A stretch of DNA of 64,000 nt from the NCBI RefSeq assembly GCF_003583725.1, contig NZ_QXTF01000003.1, positions 62,001-126,000 of the forward strand, in the 5' to 3' direction. A program made the translations under genes and the position numbers. The stretch comes from Sphingomonas edaphi (GTDB lineage: Bacteria > Pseudomonadota > Alphaproteobacteria > Sphingomonadales > Sphingomonadaceae). The notes under the pieces are model-generated. The model worked only from the letters and a program-made list of their open reading frames with translations. It was not told the origin of the DNA and did no database searches. The stretch's first letter is position 1; each line of letters starts with the position of its first letter. Below, one piece after another: positions 35,925-44,679 of the stretch.

Positions 35925-36947
35925 TTAGCGAGCTCCCACCGGAACGACGGTGACATTGTTGCCGCGGGCAACGCGGACGACCGGGCCGGTTACGACCGGC
36001 TGGCCGCCGACGCCGGCAGCGGGTGCTGCCGCGACGGTACCGGCAACCGGAGTGGCGCCGGCTTTGGCGGGGACACTGCGGCGCTGGAAGCGCGACACGT
36101 CACCACCTGTCGTGTAGGTCGTGTTGTTGTCCGTAGGCTGGTTGGCGACCGCCAGCAGCATGCGGCGCTCTTCTGCCGGGTTGGTGCCTTCGGGGACCTT
36201 GACGGCGCCGGCGGCAACTGCCCGTTCGAGTTCGGCATTGTTGTCCGCGATCGAGCGCAGCGCCAGGCTAAGTGTGCCCATCGACTGGGAAACCGCGATC
36301 TTCTCGGCAATCCGTGGCGTCGCTTCGAACGTCACCGTGGTGAAGGTCTTGACCTCGGTCTTGCCTTCTTCGTTCTTGCCGTCGATCCGCTGGTCGGTGG
36401 CAAGAACGCGCAGGTTGCGGACGATCGTCTCGGAAACCTTCAGGGGCGGGCCATCGCCGCCGCCGATCACGTCCTGGGTCAAGACCACGTCGACGCGGTC
36501 ACCCGGGAAGATAAAGCCGGCAACACCCGACGTGGCCGAAACCGGTACCGTCACGGCGCGCATGCCCGGGCCGAGCGCCGCGGCGAGGAAGCCGCGGTCA
36601 TTCGGGCCCACGAGCGAGCCGCGGGTCAGCGGCTGGCCGGCAGTGATCGGGTTGCGGACGACCGTGCCGAGCAGCTTCTGCATATCGGCTTCGGGCGAAC
36701 CCTCGGTGTAGTACGCGTTCTGCACCAGCTCCTTAGGCCAAGCCTGGAACGTCAGGCTCTCGGCGTCGATGATGGTGCCAACCGGAAGCGCCTTGCGGGC
36801 GACGAGCACCTTTGGGCCCATCGGCACCACAGGCGCAGCATTGGCCGCTTCGGCCCCGGCTCCAGTGAACATGTTCTTGGCCATGATGGCGGTAACCACC
36901 GCAATGACCAGCGCTCCAACGAGCAGCGCAACTTTCTTGACGTCCAT
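35925..36947 (-). CDS. cpaB: Tad pilus assembly protein CpaB/RcpC
   Basis: A 340-residue periplasmic protein with an N-terminal anchor (KKVALLVGALVIAVVTAIMA). An SAF domain (KVLVARKALPVGTIIDAESL) and the RcpC core (AVTVPVSATSGVAGFIFPGD, VDVVLTQDVIGG) follow. It helps assemble the secretin. The ATG at 36947 was chosen by comparison with the family start MDVKKVALLVG. It follows the prepilin peptidase by 46 bases. The long Gly/Ala/Val/Pro tail is low-complexity. Confidence 0.93.
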   Translation of the reverse strand: MDVKKVALLVGALVIAVVTAIMAKNMFTGAGAEAANAAPVVPMGPKVLVARKALPVGTIIDAESLTFQAWPKELVQNAYYTEGSPEADMQKLLGTVVRNPITAGQPLTRGSLVGPNDRGFLAAALGPGMRAVTVPVSATSGVAGFIFPGDRVDVVLTQDVIGGGDGPPLKVSETIVRNLRVLATDQRIDGKNEEGKTEVKTFTTVTFEATPRIAEKIAVSQSMGTLSLALRSIADNNAELERAVAAGAVKVPEGTNPAEERRMLLAVANQPTDNNTTYTTGGDVSRFQRRSVPAKAGATPVAGTVAAAPAAGVGGQPVVTGPVVRVARGNNVTVVPVGAR

Positions 36948-36993
36948 GGCGAACACGCCTCCCCTAAAGGGCCCACTCAATGATCGCTAACCA

Positions 36994-37467
36994 TCAGGCA
37001 AAATGGTTAAGAAAGCGTTGGGCGAGTAACCACAATCCGCCGAACGCAATTGCGACGCCGTACGGGACCTCCGGACGGCCTTCTTTTTTGCGGGCCTTGT
37101 GAAGGCCCACGACAATCAGTGTGAGCACGCCGCCGGCCAGCGACGTGATGACGATAAACTTGACCGTTTCCGGCACCGGGAACCACAGCGCGAGGGCGCC
37201 GGCTAGCTTCACGTCGCCGCCGCCCATCGCATTGAGATAGAAAGCGACGGCAAACAGGAGGAAAACGACGATGCCGGCTCCGATGCGGATCGCACCTTCC
37301 GGCCAGACGGGTACGCCGGCGGACCACCAGTAGAGCGGCGCCATAAGGGCAATCGCGACGTTGACGCCGTTTGAAATGGTGTAGGTCCGCACGTCCACGA
37401 CTGCGATCCAGACCAGCAACAGCGCCAAGACGGCGAGCAGCGCCAAGGTGAATTCCGCGTTCATCAT
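36994..37467 (-). CDS. cpaA: Tad pilus prepilin peptidase CpaA/TadV
   Basis: A 157-residue A24-type aspartic endopeptidase that trims Flp pilins. One catalytic Asp is in VWIAVVDVRTYTISNG and the other in the GxGD-type motif MGGGDVKLAGALALWFP. About six membrane helices are expected. The ATG at 37467 is preceded by AGAGG on the minus strand. It is the first gene of the visible cluster; no pilin gene lies upstream, where a divergent oxidoreductase begins 51 bases away. Confidence 0.9.
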   Translation of the reverse strand: MMNAEFTLALLAVLALLLVWIAVVDVRTYTISNGVNVAIALMAPLYWWSAGVPVWPEGAIRIGAGIVVFLLFAVAFYLNAMGGGDVKLAGALALWFPVPETVKFIVITSLAGGVLTLIVVGLHKARKKEGRPEVPYGVAIAFGGLWLLAQRFLNHFA

Positions 37468-37518
37468 GAACACACCTCTAGACGCGCCGCCTTTCCAAAC
37501 CGTAACCAGCCGCCAGAA

Positions 37519-38628
37519 ATGGAAACGGTCGAAGTCCTGATTGTCGGCGGCGGGATCGCCGGTGCCAGCCTTGGTGCCAGGCTGGCAGGAACGCGCAAAG
37601 TCCTCCTAATCGAGGCGGAGGATGTCTGTGGACGTCATTCCACCGGCCGGTCCGCCGCCTTCTGGCAGGCGAGTCTCGGCGGTCCGAGTCCCGAGCGCGA
37701 CCTCAGCCTCGCGTCAAAGGCGATGTTTGATGAGGGATGGCCGGGAAGCGATGTGCCACTGCTACGCCATCGCGGCGCAATTCATCTGACGGGCCCATGC
37801 GGGGAAGATATGGAAGCGGGCGACGATCTCGGTGGTATCTATACGCCGAGGCACCTCGACCGGGCGGCGCTAGACAAACTAATCCCGGGACTTCGCGACC
37901 AATGGACGGGCGCATGGCTGGAAAGCAGTTGCGCGGATATCGACGTTGCGGCCTTTCACGCGGCCTGTCTTGCCGCCATTCGCCGAAGGGGAGGGGAAGT
38001 GCGCACCGATTGCACGTTCCGGTCGGCCTCGCGCCAGGAAGGTCATTGGATTGCCGACACCGAGGCCGGCCACATTAAAACGACGATCCTGGTCGATGCC
38101 GCTGGCGCATGGGGAGATGAAGTTGCGCGGAAAAGCGGCGTGGCGCCGCTTGGTCTAGTCCCCAAGCGCCGGACTGTCGTCCAGGTGCGGGTGGGGCGCC
38201 ATGGCCTTCGCGACCTTCCGTTCGTCACTGACCTTCACCAGAGCTTCTATTTTAAGGGTGAGGGCGACAATAGCGTGTGGGTATGTCCACTCGATGAAAC
38301 GCCCGTCGACCCGTGCGATGTGGCGCCGGAAGAAATGGACGTTGCCGTTGCCGTCGACCGGTTTCAGCGAGCGGTGGACTGGCCCGTCGAGGCGGTCGAA
38401 CGAAAGTGGGCAGGGCTTCGGACCTTCGCCCCGGATCGCGGAATGAAATTCGGTTTCGACCCGGTTTCACACGGGTTTTTCTGGTGCGTCGGACAGGGCG
38501 GCATGGGCATTCAGACCGCGCCGGCTGCGTCGCTGATGTGTGCCTCGCTCATCCTCGACCAGCCATTGCCGGCTTCACTTGCCGGGATCGACCCGGCCGA
38601 TTTCGCTCCCCGGCAGATCGGTGTTTAG
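37519..38628 (+). CDS. FAD-dependent amine/amino-acid oxidoreductase (DAO family)
   Basis: A 369-residue flavoprotein opening [20 protein letters not shown], the FAD-binding dinucleotide motif. It carries [18 protein letters not shown] after the second strand, [17 protein letters not shown], and [20 protein letters not shown] near the end. The layout matches DAO-fold dehydrogenases such as D-arginine dehydrogenase. The substrate is not known. It is divergent from the tad cluster and overlaps the rnhA stop by 4 bases. Confidence 0.88.
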   Translation: METVEVLIVGGGIAGASLGARLAGTRKVLLIEAEDVCGRHSTGRSAAFWQASLGGPSPERDLSLASKAMFDEGWPGSDVPLLRHRGAIHLTGPCGEDMEAGDDLGGIYTPRHLDRAALDKLIPGLRDQWTGAWLESSCADIDVAAFHAACLAAIRRRGGEVRTDCTFRSASRQEGHWIADTEAGHIKTTILVDAAGAWGDEVARKSGVAPLGLVPKRRTVVQVRVGRHGLRDLPFVTDLHQSFYFKGEGDNSVWVCPLDETPVDPCDVAPEEMDVAVAVDRFQRAVDWPVEAVERKWAGLRTFAPDRGMKFGFDPVSHGFFWCVGQGGMGIQTAPAASLMCASLILDQPLPASLAGIDPADFAPRQIGV

Positions 38629-39068
38629 CGGCGCTTTTCCGCTTCCGCACAGGCAAGGGCGTCGGCCCGTTCATTCTCGGGATGACCGGCGTGACCCTTG
38701 ACCCAGTGCCAATCGATCCGGTGCGGGGCCGTTGCTTCGAGCAGCGCCTGCCATAGCTCTGCATTCTTGACCGGCTTCCTGTCAGCGGTGCGCCAGCCGT
38801 TGCGGCGCCAGCCGTGGATCCACTTGGTAATCCCGTCGCGCACGTAATTGCTGTCGGTGGTTAGCTGCACATGACACGGTCGCTTCAGCGCCTTTAGCGA
38901 TTCGATGGCCGCCATCAGCTCCATTCGGTTGTTGGTCGACGGGTTTTCGCCGCCGGACAATTCGCGTTCCTTGTCACCGAAGCGCAGGATGGCTCCCCAG
39001 CCCCCAGGGCCGGGATTTCCCTTGCATGCGCCATCGGTGAAGATTTCGACTTCCGGGAATTCTTCCAT
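38625..39068 (-). CDS. rnhA: ribonuclease HI
   Basis: A 147-residue enzyme cutting the RNA strand of RNA/DNA hybrids. The catalytic set is intact: Asp in [17 protein letters not shown], Glu in [13 protein letters not shown], Asp in [11 protein letters not shown], and His/Asp in [18 protein letters not shown]. The ATG at 39068 starts 2 bases after the ispH stop, so the two form a short operon. Longer in-frame starts run back into ispH and were rejected. Confidence 0.95.
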   Translation of the reverse strand: MEEFPEVEIFTDGACKGNPGPGGWGAILRFGDKERELSGGENPSTNNRMELMAAIESLKALKRPCHVQLTTDSNYVRDGITKWIHGWRRNGWRTADRKPVKNAELWQALLEATAPHRIDWHWVKGHAGHPENERADALACAEAEKRR

Positions 39069-39070
39069 GC

Positions 39071-40018
39071 TCAGGCGACGAGTTCGCGGGGAAGCTTGAA
39101 CACCATGTCTTCGTTGACATGTGCTTCCTCTTCCTCGGTCACCTCGAACCGCTCGGACAACGCGCCCATCACTTCGCGAACCAGCAGTTCCGGTGCTGAT
39201 GCACCGGCAGTAACTCCCACCGTTGCGGGAGTGCCAAGCCAATCCCAATCGATATCGGTGGCGCGCTGGATCAGGCGCGACGGGGTTCCGAGACGCTCGG
39301 CCACTTCTGCCAGCCGAAGCGAGTTGCTGCTGTTCGGCGCACCAATCACCAGCATCCGCTCACAGCGGGCGGCGATCCCCTTAACGGCCGCCTGGCGGTT
39401 GGACGTGGCGTAGCAGATATCCTCGCCGCGCGGGGCCCGGATCGATGGGAATCGGCGCTGCAAAGTACCGACGATCTCCGCCGTGTCATCGACCGAAAGC
39501 GTCGTCTGCGTCAGGAAGCTGAGGTTTTCTTCGTTGCTGACCTCGATGCGCTCGGCATCCTCGACCGTCTCGACCAGGGTCATGCCGCCTTCGGGCACTT
39601 GGCCGAAGGTGCCGATGACTTCGGGGTGGCCAGCATGGCCGATGAACAGGATATGCTTTCCGGCCTCGACCAGCCGCTGCGCCTGCCGGTGTACCTTGCT
39701 CACCAGCGGGCAGGTCGCGTCGACATATTCGAGGCCGCGCGCCTGGGCGGCGGCGGGGACGACCTTTGGCACGCCATGCGCCGAAAATATGACCGGACGG
39801 CCGTCAGGAACATCGTCCAGCTCTTCGACGAAGACCGCGCCCATGCCGCGCAGACGGTCGACCACGAAGCGGTTGTGGACGATCTCATGCCGGACATAGA
39901 CTGGCGGGCCGTAGCGATCGAGGGCAACCTCGACGATCTTGATCGCCCGATCGACGCCGGCGCAAAAGCCGCGCGGCGCAGCGATAACGACGTGAAGCGG
40001 GGGTTTGGGGAAACTCAT
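39071..40018 (-). CDS. ispH: 4-hydroxy-3-methylbut-2-enyl diphosphate reductase IspH
   Basis: The last enzyme of the MEP isoprenoid pathway, a 4Fe-4S protein. Its three cluster cysteines sit in [30 protein letters not shown] and [14 protein letters not shown]. The conserved active-site motif [15 protein letters not shown] is also present. The ATG at 40018 gives 315 residues, the family length. The isoprenoids made here feed quinone and, in this group, carotenoid synthesis. It precedes rnhA in one transcript. Confidence 0.96.
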   Translation of the reverse strand: MSFPKPPLHVVIAAPRGFCAGVDRAIKIVEVALDRYGPPVYVRHEIVHNRFVVDRLRGMGAVFVEELDDVPDGRPVIFSAHGVPKVVPAAAQARGLEYVDATCPLVSKVHRQAQRLVEAGKHILFIGHAGHPEVIGTFGQVPEGGMTLVETVEDAERIEVSNEENLSFLTQTTLSVDDTAEIVGTLQRRFPSIRAPRGEDICYATSNRQAAVKGIAARCERMLVIGAPNSSNSLRLAEVAERLGTPSRLIQRATDIDWDWLGTPATVGVTAGASAPELLVREVMGALSERFEVTEEEEAHVNEDMVFKLPRELVA

Positions 40019-40113
40019 CGTCGGCGATGTAAGCGATTGCTTGCAGCCAGCCAAGGCGCTTCCTATGAACACGAGCCAATCTGTTAAGCCGTCGATCAAA
40101 GGAATTCGCCATC

Positions 40114-40746
40114 GTGAAGCTTCGCCTCGCTGCTCTTGCACTGGTCCTGCTGGCATCGGCCTGTTCCCGCGAGGGCACGATCGGAGATGGTGGTGTCTAT
40201 GTGACCCGCTCCGCCTGCCCGCAGGTCGGCATCCCTGCCGCAACCGGCGATATCACCGTCTTCAATCCGTCGGGCCGGACCGATGCCGCGGCGCTCGACG
40301 TGTCGGCAGCCATCACCAACCTGCGCTCCAGTTGCGATGAAACCGGCGCGAATGTCGTTTCGGTCGCGACGTTCGACGTAGTGGCGACCCGCCGCGACCC
40401 TGGCGAGGCACGGACCGTTGTCCTGCCTTACTTCACCGTGGCGATGCAGGGCGGCACGCAGGTCGTTGCGAAGCGGGTTGGCAATATTGCGCTGAATTTC
40501 GCTGCAGGCAGCATCCGCGCGCAGACCACGGGCCAGGCGACGATCCAGGTTTCGCGCTCGGTCGCGACGCTTCCGGAAGACATCCGCCGCGAACTTACCC
40601 GCGAACGCAAGCCGGGGGATCCGGACGCCGCAATCGATCCGCTGTCGAAAGCGAATGTGCGTGATGCGGTCACCCGTGCGACGTTTGAGCATCTCGTGGG
40701 CTTCCAACTGACGCAGGAACAGCTTCGCTACAACGCAACCCGCTAG
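40114..40746 (+). CDS. conserved lipoprotein of unknown function
   Basis: A 210-residue product with a lipoprotein signal [20 protein letters not shown] (lipobox ASAC). The mature part has two similar Cys regions ([10 protein letters not shown] and [10 protein letters not shown]) and a beta-rich look ([37 protein letters not shown]). No enzymatic motif is visible. It is divergent from ispH and ends about 20 bases before the likely promoter region of the glycine riboswitch. Confidence 0.75.
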   Translation: MKLRLAALALVLLASACSREGTIGDGGVYVTRSACPQVGIPAATGDITVFNPSGRTDAAALDVSAAITNLRSSCDETGANVVSVATFDVVATRRDPGEARTVVLPYFTVAMQGGTQVVAKRVGNIALNFAAGSIRAQTTGQATIQVSRSVATLPEDIRRELTRERKPGDPDAAIDPLSKANVRDAVTRATFEHLVGFQLTQEQLRYNATR

Positions 40747-40837
40747 GCTGATCGTCGCTGGCGCGTTGACAGCGCCTTGCGCCATCGCCACAGCGGCAAT
40801 CGTCATCCGGGGCTGGCATGCCGGTTTCGGAGGGCGT

Positions 40838-41018
40838 CGCGGGAGAGACCCGGTCTTATGGCCGGGCGCCGAAGGAGCAACCGCCCCCGGAATCTCTCAG
40901 GCAAAAGGACCGCGCGCGCCCGACAGTCTGGAAAGTGTCCTCGCACAATCGGGGACCACCGAAGGGGTAAGCGGCGTCCTGCCGTGAAAGCTCTCAGGTC
41001 GCCGCGACAGAAGGGGGC
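40838..41018 (+). promoter_or_regulatory. tandem glycine riboswitch
   Basis: Two aptamers in series, the usual architecture of glycine riboswitches. Aptamer 1 (about 40840-40912) has GGGAGAGACC, the conserved CCGAAGGAGCAA (40869-40880) and CTCTCAGGCAAAAGGAC (40894-40910). Aptamer 2 (about 40925-41017) has CCGAAGGGGTAAG and CTCTCAGG followed by ACAGAAGGGGG. A TTGACA at 40766-40771 may be its -35. A stem GCCCGA (41017-41022) with TCGGGC (41056-41061), enclosing GGACG/CGTCC, precedes the gcvT ribosome binding site and could be the expression platform. Glycine binding normally turns such operons on. The 333-base gene-free stretch 40747-41080 is accounted for by this element. Confidence 0.93.
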
Positions 41019-41080
41019 CCGAATCCAACCAGCGAGGACGCATGCCGTCCGCGCATCGGGCTTTCGAGAGGACAGGCGGC

Positions 41081-42199
41081 GTGACGGAATCGAGCGAAAA
41101 TCTCCAGAAGCTGCCGCTGGACGGCTGGCATCGTGCGCGGGGCGGCAGGATGGTGCCGTTCGCGGGCTACGAAATGCCGGTCCAGTATGAGGGCATCATG
41201 GCCGAGCATCTGTGGGTGCGCGAGCATGCCGGGCTGTTCGATGTCAGCCACATGGGGCAGCTGCTGTTCCACGGACCCGAAGTAGACCGCGCGCTTGAAA
41301 CCCTGTTTCCGGGCGCCCTGCTGATCCTAAAGGACGGGCGCCTGCGCTACTCGATGCTGCTGTCGGAGGATGGCGGTATCATCGACGACCTGATGGCCAC
41401 GCGACGCGGCGAGCAATTCTATGTCGTCGTCAACGGCGCGACCAAGGAAGGCGACATCGCCGAGTTCGAGAAGCGCCTGCCGCGCACCATCGTCATGGAC
41501 CATATGAAGGAGCAGGCCCTCCTAGCCCTGCAGGGACCGGAAGCGGTGCAGGTTCTGGACGCGATCGTACCGGGAGTGTCGGAGCTGAGCTTCATGCAGG
41601 CCGCGCTATTTCACTGGGACGGGAAACCGCTTTGGGTCAGCCGTTCCGGCTACACCGGCGAGGACGGGTTCGAGATTTCAGTGTCCAGTCGCGATGTCGA
41701 AGCGCTTGCCGACGCCATCCTGGCCGATGAACGCGCCAAGCCCATCGGCCTTGGCGCCCGCGACTCGCTACGGCTCGAGGCGGGACTGCCACTCTATGGT
41801 CATGACCTCGACACGGCGACCACGCCGGTCATGGCTGATCTCACCTTCGCCATTGGCAAGCGCCGCCGCGCTGAGGGTGGATTCGCCGGTTCGCTTCGCA
41901 TCATGGCAGAGCTCGAAAACGGTGCGGCTCAGAAGCGGGTCGGCCTGCTCGTTGAGGGCCGCCAGCCGGTACGTGAGGGCGCCCTGATCTTGGACGGCGA
42001 AGGCAATGAAGTCGGTCGGATCACCTCCGGCGGCCATTCGCCAACGCTCGGTCGGCCGATCGCCATGGGCTATGTCGCAACGCCGCTGGCGGGCGAGGGC
42101 AGCGCTCTGACGCTGGAGCAGCGCGGTAAGCTGTTCCAGGCAACGGTCACGCCGATGCCATTCGTGCCACACCGCTATTTCCGCAAACAGGGAGCCTGA
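41081..42199 (+). CDS. gcvT: glycine cleavage system T protein (aminomethyltransferase)
   Basis: Transfers the methylene group from the aminomethyl-lipoyl arm of GcvH to tetrahydrofolate, releasing ammonia. The 372-residue protein carries [34 protein letters not shown] with the conserved Asp, [14 protein letters not shown], and the C-terminal beta barrel. I chose the GTG at 41081, which has AGAGGA 8 bases upstream; an ATG at 41042 has only a badly spaced site and would overlap the platform hairpin. First gene of the riboswitch operon. Confidence 0.94.
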   Translation: MTESSENLQKLPLDGWHRARGGRMVPFAGYEMPVQYEGIMAEHLWVREHAGLFDVSHMGQLLFHGPEVDRALETLFPGALLILKDGRLRYSMLLSEDGGIIDDLMATRRGEQFYVVVNGATKEGDIAEFEKRLPRTIVMDHMKEQALLALQGPEAVQVLDAIVPGVSELSFMQAALFHWDGKPLWVSRSGYTGEDGFEISVSSRDVEALADAILADERAKPIGLGARDSLRLEAGLPLYGHDLDTATTPVMADLTFAIGKRRRAEGGFAGSLRIMAELENGAAQKRVGLLVEGRQPVREGALILDGEGNEVGRITSGGHSPTLGRPIAMGYVATPLAGEGSALTLEQRGKLFQATVTPMPFVPHRYFRKQGA

Positions 42200-42200
42200 G

Positions 42201-42572
42201 ATGAGCCTCTATTTCACTAAGGACCATGAATGGATCCGCGTCGATGGCGACGTGGCGACCGTGGGCATTTCGAACCATGCACAAGAAGCGTTGGGCGACA
42301 TCGTGTTCGCCGAAGTGCCCGATGCCGGAAAGTCGTTGTCAAAGGGCGATGACGCGGCGGTTGTGGAATCGGTCAAGGCCGCCAGCGACGTCTATGCCCC
42401 GGTGGGCGGCGAGGTTGTCGAGGGTAATGCCGCGGTTGGGGACGATCCCTCGCTGATCAATCGCGATCCGGAAGGCGAAGGCTGGTTTTTCAAGCTGAAG
42501 CTGAGCGATCCGTCGGAGCTTGACGGCCTGATGGATGAGGCTGCCTACCGCGAATGGGTCGCCACGCTCTGA
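42201..42572 (+). CDS. gcvH: glycine cleavage system H protein
   Basis: The lipoyl carrier of the glycine cleavage system, 123 residues. [20 protein letters not shown] starts it, and the lipoyl-accepting lysine is in [38 protein letters not shown] is the usual later segment. LipB at 8187-8849 should supply the octanoyl group. One base separates it from gcvT, and the next gene starts within its last 19 bases. Confidence 0.96.
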   Translation: MSLYFTKDHEWIRVDGDVATVGISNHAQEALGDIVFAEVPDAGKSLSKGDDAAVVESVKAASDVYAPVGGEVVEGNAAVGDDPSLINRDPEGEGWFFKLKLSDPSELDGLMDEAAYREWVATL

Positions 42573-43318
42573 CCGACGCGCCCGCCTCGACCTCGCAATG
42601 GGACGCGGCGGACTACGCCCGCGTCGGCGGCTTCGTGCCTGCGCTCGGTCAGGCCGCGCTGGGACTGCTGGACCCTCAGCCGGGCGAACATATCCTCGAC
42701 GTCGGCTGCGGCGACGGCACTTTGACGCTCAAGATCAAACAGATGGGCGCCGACGTGGTCGGTATCGACAACAGCCTGTCGATGGTCGCCGCGGCCAAGG
42801 CGAAGGGGCTCGACGCCCGGCTGATGGATGCCGCCGAGTTGAAGTTCGCGGAAGCGTTCGACGCAGCTTTCTCTAATGCGACGCTTCACTGGGTACTGGA
42901 CAAGGAGCGCGCGGCGCGTGCCATCTGGTTTGCGCTCAAGCACGGCGGTCGCTTTGCCGGAGAGATGGGCGGAGCGGGCAACCTTGCGAAGTTGCGCCAG
43001 GCACTGGACGAGGAGCTGGTCATCCGGGGCTTCGGGCCGCCGACCTACGCGGCCAACTGGTATCCGACACCAGAGGAGTTCGCTGCGGTCTATGAGCGGG
43101 CGGGATTCATTGACATTGACGCCCGGCTGATCGAGCGGCCGACGCCGCTGGAACATGGCATTGCCGCCTGGGTCCTGACTTTTCGTGCCGGCTGGCTCGA
43201 TCGGGCCGGTGTCCCGCATGCCGAGCGCCAGTCCATCGCCGATGCCGTTGCCGCACGCTTTGACGACAATATCGCGGACTATGTCCGCCTCCGCTTCACC
43301 ATGAGGAAACCACGCTGA
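42554..43318 (+). CDS. class I SAM-dependent methyltransferase inside the gcv operon
   Basis: A 254-residue Rossmann-fold methyltransferase. Motif I is [20 protein letters not shown], motif II has [18 protein letters not shown] with the ribose-binding Asp, and motif IV is [15 protein letters not shown], which resembles trans-aconitate methyltransferase-type enzymes. It begins 19 bases before the gcvH stop and ends on the base where gcvPA begins (TGATG), so it is translationally coupled on both sides and must share glycine control. The methyl acceptor is unknown. Confidence 0.85.
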   Translation: MGRHALTDAPASTSQWDAADYARVGGFVPALGQAALGLLDPQPGEHILDVGCGDGTLTLKIKQMGADVVGIDNSLSMVAAAKAKGLDARLMDAAELKFAEAFDAAFSNATLHWVLDKERAARAIWFALKHGGRFAGEMGGAGNLAKLRQALDEELVIRGFGPPTYAANWYPTPEEFAAVYERAGFIDIDARLIERPTPLEHGIAAWVLTFRAGWLDRAGVPHAERQSIADAVAARFDDNIADYVRLRFTMRKPR

Positions 43319-44679
43319 TGCGTTACTTGCCGCTGAGCGACGCCGATCGCTCCGCCATGCTGGAAAAGGTCGGGGCTTCCTCGATCGATGAGCTGTTCCG
43401 CGACGTGCCCGAAGGACTGTTGCTCGACGGGCCGATTAAGGGGTTGTCACTGCACGCGAGCGAAATGGCAGTCGAGCGCGACATGTCCGCGATGGCGCGG
43501 AAGAACATGGTAGCCGGCGACGTGCCATTCTTCCTTGGCTGCGGTGCCTACAAGCATCACGTTCCGGCCACGGTCGATCATATCATTCAGCGCGGTGAGT
43601 TCCTGACGGCCTACACGCCGTACCAGCCGGAAATCGCACAGGGCACGCTGCAGGTCCTGTTCGAATTCCAGACGCAGGTTGCCCGGCTACTCGGCTGCGA
43701 AGTTGCCAACGCGTCGATGTATGACGGCTCGACCGCGATGTGGGAGGCTATCGGCATGGCGCGGCGGATCACCCGCCGAACGCTGGCGATCATTCACGAA
43801 GGCGTCCATCCGCATTACGTTTCGGTCGCCCGGACCATGGCCAAGTTCACCGGCGACAGCATCGCCGACCGTTCGCCGCAGCTGAGCGGTGACATGCAAA
43901 TTGATAAGCTGCTAGCAGAGATTGAGGCTAACCAGCCCAGCTGCGTTGTCGTGCAATATCCCGACATCCTCGGGCGGATCACCGACCTTCAGCCGATTGC
44001 CGATGCCTGCCACGCTAACGGCGCGCTGCTTGTCGCGGTAGTTACGGAGCCGGTGGCGCTCGGCCTGATCAAGTCGCCGGGCGAAATGGGTGCGGACATT
44101 GTCGTCGGCGAAGGCCAGTCGATCGGCGTCGGCTTGCAGTTCGGTGGCCCCTACGTAGGCCTGTTCGCAACCCGCGAAAAATATGTCCGCCAGATGCCGG
44201 GCCGTCTTGCTGGCGAAACCGTCGATGCCGAAGGCAAGCGCGGCTTCGTGCTGACACTGTCGACCCGGGAGCAGCATATCCGCCGCGAAAAGGCGACGTC
44301 GAACATCTGCACGAACAGCGGGCTTTGCGCGCTGGCGTGGTCGATCCACATGACATTGCTTGGTGAAAAGGGACTGACTGCCCTGGCCCAATTGAATCAC
44401 GCGCGCGCATGTGAGGCGGCTAAGCGACTGTCGGCCATCCCTGGCGTGCGCCTGGTCAATGACAGCTTTTTCAACGAGTTCACGCTGGAGCTTCCGGTGG
44501 AAGCGCGACCGGCAGTCCATGCGATGGTCAAGAAGGGCGTCCTTGGCGGCGTGTCGCTCGGTCGTCTCTATCCGGCTGAGCCACAGCTCGCCAACGGACT
44601 GGTAGTCGCGGTCACGGAGGTGGCCAGCGATGAGGATATCGGCGCGCTCGAGGCCGCGCTCAAGGAGGTGTGCAAGTGA
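43318..44679 (+). CDS. gcvPA: glycine dehydrogenase (decarboxylating) subunit 1
   Basis: The N-terminal half of the split P protein, 453 residues. [19 protein letters not shown] starts it, then FLGCGAYKHHVPATVDHII, YQPEIAQGTLQVLFEFQ, MYDGSTAMWEAIGMA, and the conserved C-terminal TREQHIRREKATSNICTNSG. It lacks the PLP lysine, which is on subunit 2, as expected of the two-subunit type. It overlaps the upstream methyltransferase by one base and gcvPB by 4. Confidence 0.95.
   Translation: MRYLPLSDADRSAMLEKVGASSIDELFRDVPEGLLLDGPIKGLSLHASEMAVERDMSAMARKNMVAGDVPFFLGCGAYKHHVPATVDHIIQRGEFLTAYTPYQPEIAQGTLQVLFEFQTQVARLLGCEVANASMYDGSTAMWEAIGMARRITRRTLAIIHEGVHPHYVSVARTMAKFTGDSIADRSPQLSGDMQIDKLLAEIEANQPSCVVVQYPDILGRITDLQPIADACHANGALLVAVVTEPVALGLIKSPGEMGADIVVGEGQSIGVGLQFGGPYVGLFATREKYVRQMPGRLAGETVDAEGKRGFVLTLSTREQHIRREKATSNICTNSGLCALAWSIHMTLLGEKGLTALAQLNHARACEAAKRLSAIPGVRLVNDSFFNEFTLELPVEARPAVHAMVKKGVLGGVSLGRLYPAEPQLANGLVVAVTEVASDEDIGALEAALKEVCK

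Noticed and set aside
35715-36983. Plus-strand reading frame of 422 codons opposite cpaB/cpaC
   Set aside because: It is antisense to well-supported cpaB, has no recognisable motif or ribosome binding site, and shows the Arg/Gly/Ala bias of shadow frames in high-GC DNA.
36988-37009. Inverted repeat TAACCAT/ATGGTTA at the cpaA stop codon
   Set aside because: Seven base pairs, AT-rich and overlapping coding sequence; too weak to call an operator or terminator.
40766-40794. Full promoter for the glycine riboswitch
   Set aside because: TTGACA is present at 40766 but no acceptable -10 follows at 16-18 bases, so I did not list it separately.
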